A stretch of 64,000 nt of DNA from Streptomyces sp. SID13031 (GCF_010548305.1 NZ_JAAGLV010000001.1:372001-436000), one strand, 5' to 3'. Shown: positions 46,041-55,119, counted from the stretch's first letter. Notes: generated by a model not told the origin, from the letters alone. Made by a program: numbers and translations.

Positions 46041-46726
46041 CGCAGTTGAGTCGCCCGATAGAAGCCCTCGATATGCGCCGTGATCAGCGCCGCGGCTTCC
46101 TCTCCCCGCCCGGCCCGGATCGCCGCCACGATCGACCGGTGCTCGGCCCGCAACCCGATCGCCGTCGCATCCCAGTCCGCCAGATTCGGTACTGCGGCCA
46201 GCACGTACCCGTGAATCGCAGTACGCAACGACGACATCACCGCCGCGATCAGCACATTGCCCGCCAGCGCCGACAACGCGACGTGGAACTCCGCATCCAG
46301 CAGATGGAACTCCTCCGGCGTCAGCCCCGCGTCGTCCATCCGATCCAGCAACTCCTCGGCAGCGACCAGATCCCCGACGCCCGCATGATGAGCCGCCTCG
46401 CGAGCCGTCCACGATTCCAGCAGGACACGCGTCTGCACGATGTCGCCCATCGGCAGGTGATTGGTCGCGAGGTGCAGCCGCAGCAACGCGGTCAACGGCG
46501 ACGCCGGCTCCGCAACGATCACCGCGCCGGCCTCGGGTCCGGACCCGGTCGCCGTCCGGACGACCCCCATCGCCTCGAGCACCCGGACCGCCTCCCGCAC
46601 CGACGGCCGGCTGATCCCGAGCTGCTCCGCCAGTGAGCGCTCTCCCGGAAGCCGCTCGCCGAGTCGCAGACGCCCGGCGGCGAGATCGGCTTCGACCCGG
46701 CTCAGCACCAGCTCGTAGTTCTTCAC
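46037..46726 (-). CDS. GntR/FadR-subfamily (FCD) regulator, LldR-like
   Basis: A 229-residue protein with an N-terminal GntR winged helix (LPGERSLAEQLGISRPSVRE, then AVRVLEAMGVV) and a C-terminal FCD ligand-binding helical bundle. The FCD metal site is suggested by DAEFHVALSALAGN and a later AEHRSIVAAI. It is divergent from an alpha-hydroxy-acid oxidase, with two canonical FadR-type palindromes between them. A role as a lactate- or hydroxy-acid-responsive repressor is strongly suggested. The start is GTG 46724-46726 without a clear ribosome-binding site. It contains one GAGCGCTCTC copy (46635-46644). Confidence 0.88.
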   Translation of the reverse strand: MKNYELVLSRVEADLAAGRLRLGERLPGERSLAEQLGISRPSVREAVRVLEAMGVVRTATGSGPEAGAVIVAEPASPLTALLRLHLATNHLPMGDIVQTRVLLESWTAREAAHHAGVGDLVAAEELLDRMDDAGLTPEEFHLLDAEFHVALSALAGNVLIAAVMSSLRTAIHGYVLAAVPNLADWDATAIGLRAEHRSIVAAIRAGRGEEAAALITAHIEGFYRATQLR

Positions 46727-46743
46727 AGGCGTGAGTGTAGCCC

Positions 46744-46781
46744 TGTGGTCGGACCACAGACTATGCTGTGGTCCGACCACA
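46744..46781. promoter_or_regulatory. twin GntR/FCD operators between regulator and lldD-like gene
   Basis: TGTGGTC-G-GACCACA (46744-46758) and TGTGGTC-C-GACCACA (46767-46781) are two perfect 15-bp palindromes. Both contain the FadR/LldR-type core TGGTnnnACCA, and their centres are 23 bp apart (about two helical turns). They lie 17 bases from the regulator start and 26 from the oxidase start, ideally placed to repress both. Confidence 0.85.
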
Positions 46782-46807
46782 CAGTTCACCTGCCGAGGGA
46801 AGCCCCG

Positions 46808-48019
46808 ATGACCGATCGCCAGATACCCCGCTGGTCCGAGCTCAAGCCGCTGCTGCGGGCCAAGCCGGTCACGCTGAACGCGACCGACCGCCGGCTGGAG
46901 AAGGCGCTCACGATCGCCGACCTGCGCGCGGTAGCCAAGCGCCGGACGCCGCGCTCGGTCTTCGACTACACCGACGGCGCCGCGGAGTCCGAGATCAGCC
47001 TGGCCCGCGCCCGCCGGCTGTTCTCCGAGATGGAGCTGCAGCCCTCGATCCTGCGCAACGTCTCCGATATCGACCTCGGTACGTCGATCCTCGGCCGGCG
47101 CTCGGAGTTGCCGTTCGCCTTCGCGCCGACGGGCTTCACCCGGATGATGAACCACGAGGGCGAGAGCGCGGTGGTCAAGGTCGCGCAGGACATCGGTATC
47201 CCGTACGCGCTCTCCACGATGGGCACGACCTCGATCGAGGACGTCGCCCTCGCCGCTCCGGACGCGCGCAAGTGGTTCCAGCTCTACGTGTGGAACGACC
47301 GGGCGGCCGGCGAGGATCTCGTGAAGCGGTCAGCCGCCGCCGGGTACGAGGCCCTGATGCTGACCGTCGACGTACCGGTCGCCGGCGCCCGCCTCCGCGA
47401 CGTGCGCAACGGCTTCACCATCCCGCCGTCGCTGACGGTCAAGACGGTCCTGGACGCCTCGATGCACCCGGCCTGGTGGGCCAACCTGCTGACCACCCGC
47501 CCGCTGACCTTCGCGTCGCTGTCGAGCTGGGGCGGCACCGTCGCCGACCTGCTGAACCAGCTGTTCGACCCGACGATGACCATCGAGGATCTCAACTGGC
47601 TGCGCTCGATCTGGGACGGCCCGCTCATCATCAAGGGCATCCAGACCGTCGAGGACGCTCGCCGGGTCGTCGATGCCGGCGCCGACGCGATCGTCCTGTC
47701 CAACCACGGCGGCCGCCAACTGGACCGCGCACCCACACCGCTGCGCATCCTCCCGGACGTCCGCAAAGCCATCGGTGCTGACGCCGAGATCTACCTGGAC
47801 ACCGGAATCATGAGCGGTGCCGACATCGTCGCCGCCCTGGCCCTCGGCGCCGACGCCTGCCTGGTCGGCCGCGCGTACCTCTACGGCCTGATGGCCGGCG
47901 GCGAACGCGGAGTGGCCCGAGCGGCCCAGATCCTCACCACCGAGGTCCGCCGAACGATGGCCCTGCTCGGCGTGGACAAGGTCGCCGACCTCAACCCCGG
48001 CCACGTCCGCCTGCCCTGA
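46808..48019 (+). CDS. lldD: FMN-dependent alpha-hydroxy-acid dehydrogenase (L-lactate dehydrogenase type)
   Basis: A 403-residue FMN enzyme of the LldD/glycolate-oxidase family. It shows FDYTDGAAESEISL, FAPTGFTRMMNHEGE, the FMN-binding Lys in PLIIKGIQTVEDA, the catalytic His in VLSNHGGRQLDRAPTP and DTGIMSGADIVAALALGAD. It oxidises L-lactate or a related 2-hydroxy acid and passes electrons to the respiratory chain. The ATG at 46808 has GAGGGAA upstream; a longer open frame runs through the operators and is not coding. Control by the divergent GntR gene is likely. Confidence 0.9.
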   Translation: MTDRQIPRWSELKPLLRAKPVTLNATDRRLEKALTIADLRAVAKRRTPRSVFDYTDGAAESEISLARARRLFSEMELQPSILRNVSDIDLGTSILGRRSELPFAFAPTGFTRMMNHEGESAVVKVAQDIGIPYALSTMGTTSIEDVALAAPDARKWFQLYVWNDRAAGEDLVKRSAAAGYEALMLTVDVPVAGARLRDVRNGFTIPPSLTVKTVLDASMHPAWWANLLTTRPLTFASLSSWGGTVADLLNQLFDPTMTIEDLNWLRSIWDGPLIIKGIQTVEDARRVVDAGADAIVLSNHGGRQLDRAPTPLRILPDVRKAIGADAEIYLDTGIMSGADIVAALALGADACLVGRAYLYGLMAGGERGVARAAQILTTEVRRTMALLGVDKVADLNPGHVRLP

Positions 48020-48031
48020 CGCCTCTGCAAG

Positions 48032-48857
48032 TCAGATCGGCAGGTTGGCGACGATCCTGAGACCGCCAGTCGGAGTACGGCTGGCGGTCAGGGTGCCGCC
48101 GAGGGCGGTGACTCGCTCGCGCATGCCGACGATGCGGAAAGGCCGCCCGATCCAGGCTGGTCGGCCGCGGGTCCCCGTGGACGATCGCGTGTACTTCCAG
48201 CCCGGCCATGGACGTCCGGCTGATCAGGTGATCGAGTCTGTCCAACCCGGCGACCGGCTGGCGTGGCGCTGACTCGTCCGACTGCCGTAGTACTCCGACT
48301 ATCGACCGCAGCTCGACAAGTGCTTCCTTGCCGGCCTGCCGCAGCTCTGCCTCGCGCCGGGTCTTGCTGGCCGCCATCACGCGCTCACGATGGCCACGGA
48401 ACAGCTCCGCAATGAACCCCAGTACTACGAAGCACGCACCAACCAGGAGCACCTGGTAGACGCCCTGCTCGTTGATGCCGAGCACGACCCGGCCGAGCAC
48501 GTGCCCGGCGTACAGGGCGACGATGCCGCTCCAGCCGGCTAGCCGGTGGCCGGTCCGGATCACGGTGAAGACGGCGATGACGAAGCTGAAGATGACCGGG
48601 CCGTACCCGTACTGCATCAGCATGTACACGAGCGTCGAGACGATCGTTGCCCACAGCACCAGCACCGGCTGGCTGCGGAGCCAGTAGAGCGCCACCGAGC
48701 CGAGCAGGACGAGCACCACCATGAACCAGTCGCCCGTGCGCCGACCCTCCTGGTTGTTGGACGCACCGAACGAACCGATCACCGCGACGACCGTGACGAT
48801 CGCAGGCAGCGCCACCCGCCTCACGCGGGAACCGGGCATCGGCTCAGTAGCACTCAC
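48032..48857 (-). pseudogene. sensor histidine kinase with phosphoacceptor region deleted
   Basis: The N-terminal membrane domain is intact from GTG 48855-48857 (VVLVLLGSVALYWLRSQPVL, then YGYGPVIFSFVIAVFTVIRT). After TRREAELRQA the frame jumps straight to GKEALVELRSIVGVLRQSDE, so the His-containing dimerisation box is missing. After VHGDPRP the frame shifts, and the proper C-terminus MRERVTALGGTLTASRTPTG ... IVANLPI resumes in another frame to the stop at 48032. Most of the HATPase domain is also gone. No cognate regulator gene is adjacent. Confidence 0.82.
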
Positions 48858-48938
48858 CCTCGAACCGTAGAGGCCCGGCTCACCCGGTGTCATCGTCGCC
48901 ACGGAGTACTTCGCACTGCGCCGTCCGCAGTACAGGCG

Positions 48939-49577
48939 TCAGTACTTGACGTTGTAGATGCCCTCTTCGTAGGTCGGGCCGTAGTACTCCTTCAGCTCGG
49001 CCAGGTCGGCGTCCTTGCGGTCGGTCGCCTTGGCGATCTCGGCGCGGCTCGGGACGGCATCGGGGTTCCAGGTCTCGGGCTTCCAGATCTTCGAGCGCAG
49101 GAACGCCTTCGAGCAGTGGTGGAAGATCTCCTCGATCTCGACCAGCAGGGCCAGCTGTGGCCGGTTGCCCTTCACGATCATGTCGTCGAAGAACGGCGCG
49201 TCCTTGATGATCCGCGCGCGGCCGTTGATCCGGAGCGTCTCGCCGCGACCCGGGATCAGGAAGATCAGGCCGACGTGCGGGTTGGTGACGATGTTGAGGA
49301 AGCCGTCGATCCGCCGGTTCCCGGCCCGCTCCGGGATCGCGATCGTGCAGTCGTCCAGCACCTTGGTGAAGCCGGCCGGGTCGCCCTTGGGGGAGACGTC
49401 GCAGCTGCCGTCGGCGGCGGCGGTCGCGATCAGGCAGAACGGCGACTCGGCCAGCCACTGCTTGTCGAGCTCGTGGAGCTCCTTGCGGACCTTGTCGGCA
49501 GTCGCCTGCAAAGGTGCGGGGACCAGCTCGCGCAGTTCGTCGGACGAGGTGATCTCGACCATCCCGGCGATATCCAT
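48939..49577 (-). CDS. pyridoxamine-phosphate-oxidase-like FMN flavoprotein
   Basis: A 212-residue split-barrel flavoprotein of the MSMEG_1061-like PPOX branch. It shows FCLIATAAADGSCDVSPKGD, DGFLNIVTNPHVGLIFLIPG and EIFHHCSKAFLRSKIWKPE, the usual core of this family. Relatives use FMN or F420, and the substrate is unknown. The start codon overlaps the stop of the upstream MFS gene (TGATG), so the pair is translationally coupled. Confidence 0.88.
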   Translation of the reverse strand: MDIAGMVEITSSDELRELVPAPLQATADKVRKELHELDKQWLAESPFCLIATAAADGSCDVSPKGDPAGFTKVLDDCTIAIPERAGNRRIDGFLNIVTNPHVGLIFLIPGRGETLRINGRARIIKDAPFFDDMIVKGNRPQLALLVEIEEIFHHCSKAFLRSKIWKPETWNPDAVPSRAEIAKATDRKDADLAELKEYYGPTYEEGIYNVKY

Positions 49578-50851
49578 CAGGCGGCGCACTCCTCTGGCAG
49601 CGACGGCTCGGTCACCTGGCCGGCGGACCGCGTCCGTGCTGCCCATCGTACGGCGGGACCAGTTGCCACACTGGTCCCAAGGAACAGTGCACCGACCACC
49701 AGCCACCCGATCGGACCCCATCCCAGGACCAGCGTGGTGAGCAGTACGGGGCCGAGCATGCGGGCCACTGCGGGGCCGGTTCCGAAGAAGCCCTGGTACT
49801 GCCCCTGCTTGTCTGCAGGGGCCAGCCCGAAGCTGATCTCCCACGCACCGGACGCCAGCTTCATCTCGCCCAGGGTCAGTAGAGCAGCAGCGACAGCTAG
49901 TACTGCGGCTGCGCCGGCGGGGGCCATACCGATCGCGGAGAGGGCGAAGACCGCGCAGGCGGCCAGCATGGCGACTCCTGCGAAGCGGACCGAGCGGGCC
50001 GCAGTACGGAGGCTGGTGACGCTCCGGGCGATCCGCACCTGGAAGAAGGTGACGCCGAGGGTGTTGATGATCAGCAGCGAGGCGACGACCCAGCCAGGGG
50101 CGTTGGTGCGCTCGACGATCCACAGCGGGGCGACCAGGCTGAGCAGCGGCATGAACATCAGCATCACTGCGTTCAGCAGCGCCAGCAGGGCGTACGGGCG
50201 ATCGTGTAGCACGGCCAGGCGGGGCTCACCGGCGACGCGGAGCGTCACTGCCTTGACGGCGGGGACCCGGTGGATGAGCACTGCGGCGATCAGGAAGCTC
50301 GCGGCGTCGATGGCGAAGACCGTCAGGTACGCCGGTGCGGTGTCGAACCGCAATGCCACGCCGCCCATCGTGGCGCCCACGGCCAGACCTGCGTTGACCG
50401 TCGCCTGCAGGAAGGCGCGGATGCGGGTGCGCTCAGCCGGCTGGACCAAGCCGGCCAGCAGGGCCTGCCGGGCTGCGGTCAGCCCGGTCTGGCTGCTCGC
50501 GTACGCGATAGCCGCGATCAGGAAGAGCGGGAAGCTGCGAACGAAGAGGAACGATCCGACCGAGACCGCGGTGGACAGGGCCAGCAGGATCGCGATGCCG
50601 CGAGGGCCTTTGCGATCGGCGAGGTTGCCGAGCGGTACGCCGGTCAGGAAGCCCACCAGCCAGGCGATGGTGAGGCCGAGCCCAACCTGCGCCGTGGAGA
50701 GGCCGACGACGCGGGTGAAGAAGAGCGCGGAGGTGACGATGAAGGCGCCGTCACCCACCGAGTTCGCGAGCTGCGCGAACGCGAGATTACGAGCGGCTCC
50801 GGCCGGCGGCAACAACGAACAGGCCTTGGTGCTGCGGGTGGTGGTGGTCAT
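49577..50851 (-). CDS. MFS transporter
   Basis: A 424-residue membrane protein with about 12 segments. The loop between TM2 and TM3 reads TGVPLGNLADRKGPRGIAIL, a relaxed MFS signature. The region PAERTRIRAFLQATVNAGLA follows TM4. It is coupled to a PPOX-type flavoprotein, a pairing that suggests modification and export of the same small molecule. That link is inference. Upstream lies a ~465-base gap without genes. Confidence 0.85.
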   Translation of the reverse strand: MTTTTRSTKACSLLPPAGAARNLAFAQLANSVGDGAFIVTSALFFTRVVGLSTAQVGLGLTIAWLVGFLTGVPLGNLADRKGPRGIAILLALSTAVSVGSFLFVRSFPLFLIAAIAYASSQTGLTAARQALLAGLVQPAERTRIRAFLQATVNAGLAVGATMGGVALRFDTAPAYLTVFAIDAASFLIAAVLIHRVPAVKAVTLRVAGEPRLAVLHDRPYALLALLNAVMLMFMPLLSLVAPLWIVERTNAPGWVVASLLIINTLGVTFFQVRIARSVTSLRTAARSVRFAGVAMLAACAVFALSAIGMAPAGAAAVLAVAAALLTLGEMKLASGAWEISFGLAPADKQGQYQGFFGTGPAVARMLGPVLLTTLVLGWGPIGWLVVGALFLGTSVATGPAVRWAARTRSAGQVTEPSLPEECAA

Positions 50852-51316
50852 CTCAGGTCTCCCTCGGCTCTCGATACCTAGAGCCTAGAAGCCCAGCGGC
50901 CCACAAGTCAGATCCACTTACCGGGCGATCCGATGGGCCAATTCACCTCAGAGCGCGGCTGCCCAGGAGTGCCTCTATGTTCGGTGATCAGCTGGATCAA
51001 CCAGGACATCCACCTCCACCCCGGCCGCGCCTTCCTTCCCCTCCGCCCCCGGCCAACCGGCCGGCGCCCGTCGCCACTCCCGCGACTTTGTGCACCAGCT
51101 GAGCATCTGCCACCCGACAGAACGCTCACGTGGTGCACAAGGTCGGGGTTGGCGGTGTGGGGCTGGGTGCTTTTGGGTGAGTTTGGCGGTGGCTGAGGTG
51201 CTCGGGTGGACCGCGAGGTGGCCGGGGTGGAAGCCGGTTGCGAGGACGGCTGAGCTGGTCGGGATTGGTCTGTGGACAACTGCGGATCTGGCCGGAAACG
51301 ACGGCACATTCTTGGT
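50852..51316. other. gene-free gap with one long-spaced inverted repeat
   Basis: No reading frame here looks coding on either strand. The only structure I see is TTGTGCACCA (51086-51095) inverted as TGGTGCACAA (51129-51138), a 10-bp stem around 33 bases. It could be a REP-like element or an operator pair. The rest is GC-rich, and the MFS promoter should lie at its left end. Confidence 0.5.
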
Positions 51317-51757
51317 ATGACCTTCACCGACCTCCCCGCGAACTGGCCCGACCTTCCGCTCACCGATCCCGCCCTGGCCGCCGACGTCGTCGACCTCTTC
51401 GTCTCCCAAGGCGACCGCCGCCGAGGCGTCCTGTCCGCGTTGCTCTGCAACGCCGAGGCCCGTTTCCTGGCAGCCATCCACCTGGACCTGCCGGAGAACG
51501 CCCCGTTCATCTCACCCAAGGCCTGCGCAAAGGCGCTCGCCCCACTGATCCCCGCCCTGCGAATCCGCTCCGACGGCGCGCTAATCCTCGCCCTGGGGCG
51601 ACCCACGCCCGACCCGAGCTCGGACCACGCCTGGAATCAAACGGCAATCCAGACCTGCCAATCCGCCTCGATCCGCCTCCTGGGCTTTTACATAGCGACC
51701 CCGGGCCACCTCTACGCCCCACCCCTGTCTGCCAGCCCGACCCTCACACCCGCCTAG
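51317..51757 (+). CDS. small protein resembling a RadC/JAB domain without metal ligands
   Basis: A 146-residue protein. The segment SPKACAKALAPLIPALRIRS then GALILALGRPTPDPSSD and TCQSASIRLLGFYIATPGH follows the spacing of the RadC MPN core. There the equivalent of 'GALILALGRPTPDPSSD' is the metal motif AHNHPSGDPTPS. Both His are replaced (Leu, Arg), so a metalloprotease-like activity is unlikely. The similarity is by eye and weak. It overlaps the convergent alkB gene by four bases. Confidence 0.6.
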   Translation: MTFTDLPANWPDLPLTDPALAADVVDLFVSQGDRRRGVLSALLCNAEARFLAAIHLDLPENAPFISPKACAKALAPLIPALRIRSDGALILALGRPTPDPSSDHAWNQTAIQTCQSASIRLLGFYIATPGHLYAPPLSASPTLTPA

Positions 51758-52398
51758 CGCACGCCCCTTGGGCGGAACTGGATGCTGATGCGGGGGCCGA
51801 TGTGCCCGGACGACTTCGGAATAGCGTGCTCCCAGGTGCGTTGGCAACTGCCGCCCATCACGATGAGGTCGCCGTGGCCGAGCGGGTAGCGGATGGCCGA
51901 GCCGACCGGTCCGCTGGTGCCACCCGGTTTCGGCCGCAACGCGAGAACCCGTGGCTCACCGACCGACAGGATCGCCACCATCGTGTCCTCCCGGCTCCCG
52001 CGACCGATCTTGTCCCCGTGCCAGGCGACGCTGTCGCGCCCGTCCCGGTAGAAACACAGGCCGGCCGTCCGGAACGGCTCACCGAGCTCATCGGCATAGT
52101 GCTCACTGAGGCGGTCGCGGGCCTCGTCGAGAATCGGTACCGGCAGATCCTCGCTCTCGCCGTAGAAGCACAGCAGCCGAGGCACGTCGACCACCCGGTC
52201 GTACATCTGCCGCCGCTCGTCGCGCCACGGCACGTCGACGGCGAGTCGCTCGTACACCTGATCCGCCCCGGTCAACCACCGCGGCAGCACGTCGATCCAC
52301 GCGCCCTGGCTCAGCTCCGTCCGCCGAATCCCGTCCAACGATCCCAACGCAGGATCCTCGAACGCATCCAGCAAGGAAGCCTGAAGGTCAGCACCCAT
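51754..52398 (-). CDS. alkB: AlkB-like 2-oxoglutarate/Fe(II) dioxygenase
   Basis: A 214-residue dioxygenase. The Fe ligands His and Asp lie in SVAWHGDKIGRG, the distal His in CQRTWEHAIPKSS, and the 2-oxoglutarate Arg in RISIQFRPRGVR. Substrate-binding elements RLLCFYGE and GLCFYRDGRDS match the AlkB/ALKBH branch that repairs alkylated bases. The ATG at 52396-52398 gives a full-length domain. Confidence 0.88.
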   Translation of the reverse strand: MGADLQASLLDAFEDPALGSLDGIRRTELSQGAWIDVLPRWLTGADQVYERLAVDVPWRDERRQMYDRVVDVPRLLCFYGESEDLPVPILDEARDRLSEHYADELGEPFRTAGLCFYRDGRDSVAWHGDKIGRGSREDTMVAILSVGEPRVLALRPKPGGTSGPVGSAIRYPLGHGDLIVMGGSCQRTWEHAIPKSSGHIGPRISIQFRPRGVR

Positions 52399-52484
52399 AC
52401 CAACACCATACCCGACATTCGAACAAGTGTTCCCATCGGTCCGGCCAGTTGGGAGAGGGCGGCCAACCGGCGGGGTCAGGATGG

Positions 52485-52790
52485 TCAGCTCACGCAGAAC
52501 TCGTTGCCTTCGGGTCTTGGAGGACCAGGTAGTACTCGGGGGGTGCGGTGTTTGATGACCGCGCCCAGGGCTATGAGTTCGGCGGCTTTGGTGTCGACCA
52601 GTTCGATCCGGCGCTCCTGGGTCAGGGGAGTTGTCGCGGGCCGTCGGGTAGAGGTCGAGGTGGAGGCGGTTCTTGCCGGCCTTGCCCTCCGGTACCTGCT
52701 GGAACCAGATCGCCGGACCGAGGCCTGCTGCCAGAAGCGTGCCAGCTGCTCCGGGTCGTTCGCGTCGATGGTGAGTTGCCAGAAGACCAT
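52485..52790 (-). pseudogene. frameshifted VOC (glyoxalase-like) protein gene
   Basis: The start VFWQLTIDANDPEQLARFWQ is typical of actinobacterial VOC proteins. The central part GLGPAIWFQQVPEGKAGKNR and LHLDLYPTARDN is in a different frame (about 52720-52620). The frame then returns for RIELVDTKAAELIALGA, and the expected YYLVLQDPEGNEFCVS ending is split over two frames. The region between the first and second blocks is also missing. Deletion and several indels make this gene dead. Confidence 0.78.
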
Positions 52791-52840
52791 CCCCAGAAGC
52801 TGGTTCTACCCGCGCGGGAGATGATCGTCAGGTGGCGGAC

Positions 52841-54205
52841 ATGGCGATGGCGCGGTTGGTGATCCGGAACTGTTCGGTGCTCGTGGTGCCGGCAGTGGGG
52901 GAGTGCCGGGTTGATGAGTATCAGGACATCGTGATCGAGGACGGTGTGATCGATGAGGTGATGCCGGCCGGGGCGTTCCAGGCCGGCGCCGGGATCGAGG
53001 AGCTCGATGCCACCGGGTTGATCGCCGTGCCGGGGCTGGTCAATGCGCATACGCACAGTCCGATGGTGATGATGCGGGGTGCGGCCGAGGATGTCTCGAT
53101 CGATGACTGGTTCAATCGCAAGATCTGGCCGATGGAGCTGAATCTGACGGCCGAGCGGGTCAAGGTGGGGGCCCGGTTGGCGTGTGCGGAGATGTTGCTG
53201 GCGGGCGTGACCACCTTCGTCGATCACTACTTCCACGCCGACCAGATCGCCGCAGCTGCACTTGAGCTCGGGATCCGTGCCGATCTGGCGCCCACCTTCT
53301 TCTCGTCCACCGGCACCGACGGTCGCGATGCGGCGTTCGAGGCAGCGCGGGAGATTCGCGCCCTCGGGGAGAACGCGACCTCCGGACCGCCACGCGTCAC
53401 CGCAAGCCTCGGACCGCATGCGACGTACACGGTGACAGAGGAAGACCTGCGCCGTACTGCGGAAGTCGCGCGCGCCGAGGGATTCCGCATCCACCTGCAC
53501 GCCGCGGAAACCGCCGACCAGACCCAATCCTCCAAGGACCGCCTCGGCGCAACCCCGATCGAGGTGCTCGAGCGCACCGGCGTACTCGAAGCAGGAGCCC
53601 TGATCGCCCACGGCTGCGGCATCACAGAATCGGACCTGGCCATCCTGGCGACCCACGCAGCCCGTACGTCGGTCGCCGCGTGCCCGAAGGCCTACCTGAA
53701 GCTCGCGATGGGCTCGACCACTCCCGTCAGACAACTGTGGTCGGCCGGAGTCACCGTCGGCGTCGGCACCGATGGAGCGGCCGTCCACAACACCCTCGAC
53801 GTCTGGGAATCCCTGCGTCTATTGGCGTTGACGCAGAAACAACGCGAGCAGACCGCCGAATGGATGACCATCTCGGACACCCTCCGCCTAGCCACCCGAG
53901 GCGGCGCAGCAGCGGCCGGCCTGCCGCACGACATCGGCGCACTCGAACCAGGCCGCCGCGCCGACATCGCCCTCATCGACCTCTCCGCCCCCCACTGCCA
54001 ACCCCTCCACGACCCCCGAGCCGCCCTCGTCTACTCGGTCCGCGCCTCGGACGTCGTGACAGTAGTTGTCGACGGCAACATAGTCGTCCGCGACCGCCGC
54101 CTGCTGACAGCGGATCTCGGTGAGATCTTGAAGGATGCGAAGGCGGTGGCGCACACGCTGGTCGATCTGTCACAGGGTGGAGCGGTCCAGCACTACGCGC
54201 CGTGA
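52841..54205 (+). CDS. amidohydrolase-superfamily deaminase (SsnA/TrzA-like)
   Basis: A 454-residue metal-dependent hydrolase. The metal His pair is in VPGLVNAHTHSPMVMM, a further His in IHLHAAETADQ, the third in GALIAHGCGI, and the catalytic Asp in VTVGVGTDGAAVHNTLD. The C-terminal composite beta domain (GRRADIALIDLSAPHCQPL) is present. Relatives deaminate S-adenosylhomocysteine, 5'-methylthioadenosine, guanine or triazines. I chose ATG 52841 (AGGTGG five bases upstream); GTG 52832 and ATG 52847 are alternatives. Confidence 0.85.
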   Translation: MAMARLVIRNCSVLVVPAVGECRVDEYQDIVIEDGVIDEVMPAGAFQAGAGIEELDATGLIAVPGLVNAHTHSPMVMMRGAAEDVSIDDWFNRKIWPMELNLTAERVKVGARLACAEMLLAGVTTFVDHYFHADQIAAAALELGIRADLAPTFFSSTGTDGRDAAFEAAREIRALGENATSGPPRVTASLGPHATYTVTEEDLRRTAEVARAEGFRIHLHAAETADQTQSSKDRLGATPIEVLERTGVLEAGALIAHGCGITESDLAILATHAARTSVAACPKAYLKLAMGSTTPVRQLWSAGVTVGVGTDGAAVHNTLDVWESLRLLALTQKQREQTAEWMTISDTLRLATRGGAAAAGLPHDIGALEPGRRADIALIDLSAPHCQPLHDPRAALVYSVRASDVVTVVVDGNIVVRDRRLLTADLGEILKDAKAVAHTLVDLSQGGAVQHYAP

Positions 54206-54236
54206 TCAGCCGACTGAAGCACAGCGCGTCGTCGGG

Positions 54237-54253
54237 GGAGCGCTCTCTGGGGT
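54237..54253 (+). repeat. intergenic copy of GGAGCGCTCTCTGGGGT
   Basis: Identical over 17 bases to 2621-2637. It lies between the amidohydrolase and dienelactone-hydrolase genes, 39 bases before the latter's ATG. GGGAGCGCTCTC also resembles LacI-family operators, an alternative reading. Confidence 0.55.
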
Positions 54254-54291
54254 TCTAGGCTGGAAGCCCGACTCCCGAGGAGATCCCGCGG

Positions 54292-55119
54292 ATGACTGAC
54301 TCTGCTCCGACGTCCACCCTGGCCGGCTGGACCAAGGCGCCGTTCACCGGTGCCGGACTCACCTACGACTGCTACGAGAAGGGCGAAGGCCCGGGAGTCG
54401 TCCTGATTCCAGAGATCCCCGGCATCACGCCGCAGGTGCTCGGGCTCGCGGATCACCTGGTCGACGAGGGGTTCACCGTCGTGATCCCGTCGCCCTTCGG
54501 CAAGCCGGGCAAGCCGGAGTCGATCGGCTATGTGCTCGGCGTCGTCGCCCGGCTGTGTGTATCGGCGGAGTTCCGTGCCTTCGCGCTGGATGCCAAGCGC
54601 CCGATCACGGCGTACCTGCGAGCAGTCGCCGCCGACCTCGCAGCCCGTACGCCGGGTCGCGGCGTCGGTGTCATCGGGATGTGCTTCACCGGCGGATTCG
54701 CGCTGGCCACCGCCGTGGAGTCGAGCGTGCTGGCACCGGTCCTGAGTCAGCCGGCCACGCCGTTCCCGGTCTCTGCCAGCAGACGGCGTGATCCCGGCCT
54801 GTCGCAGGAGGAGTTGGAGCAGGTGGTCGAGCGAACCCGCACCGACGGACTGTGTGCGCTCGGCCTGCGCTTCAGCGGCGACCGGGCAGCACCGGGAGAG
54901 CGCTTCGCGACTCTCCGCGAGCACCTCGGTGAAGCCTTCGAGGTGATCGAACTCGATTCCGGCCCGGGCAACCCCGGAGGTTTCGCCAAGGGCGCCCACA
55001 GCGTCCTCACCGGCGAGGTCCGCGATACCCCGGGCAACCTCGCGCTCGATGCCCGAACGCGCACAGTCACCTTCCTGCACGAGCACCTCGACGCGACGGA
55101 GGCGGGAGGTCACCCGTAG
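54292..55119 (+). CDS. dienelactone-hydrolase family protein
   Basis: A 275-residue alpha/beta hydrolase. The nucleophile is Cys in VGVIGMCFTGGFALA, as in true dienelactone hydrolases. The Asp is probably in LRFSGDRAAPG and the His in FAKGAHSVLTG. An oxyanion-side segment VVLIPEIPGITPQVLG is clear. The insertion LSQEELEQVVERTRTDG is longer than in the smallest family members. Substrate unknown. Confidence 0.85.
   Translation: MTDSAPTSTLAGWTKAPFTGAGLTYDCYEKGEGPGVVLIPEIPGITPQVLGLADHLVDEGFTVVIPSPFGKPGKPESIGYVLGVVARLCVSAEFRAFALDAKRPITAYLRAVAADLAARTPGRGVGVIGMCFTGGFALATAVESSVLAPVLSQPATPFPVSASRRRDPGLSQEELEQVVERTRTDGLCALGLRFSGDRAAPGERFATLREHLGEAFEVIELDSGPGNPGGFAKGAHSVLTGEVRDTPGNLALDARTRTVTFLHEHLDATEAGGHP

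Noticed and set aside
50933..51196. Small gene in the gap right of the MFS transporter
   Set aside because: No ribosome-binding site, biased low-complexity composition and it spans an inverted repeat; no resemblance to known proteins.
54236..54247. CebR/LacI-type operator GGGAGCGCTCTC before the dienelactone hydrolase gene
   Set aside because: The same core occurs inside several unrelated coding regions, so it is better treated as part of a dispersed motif than as a local operator.
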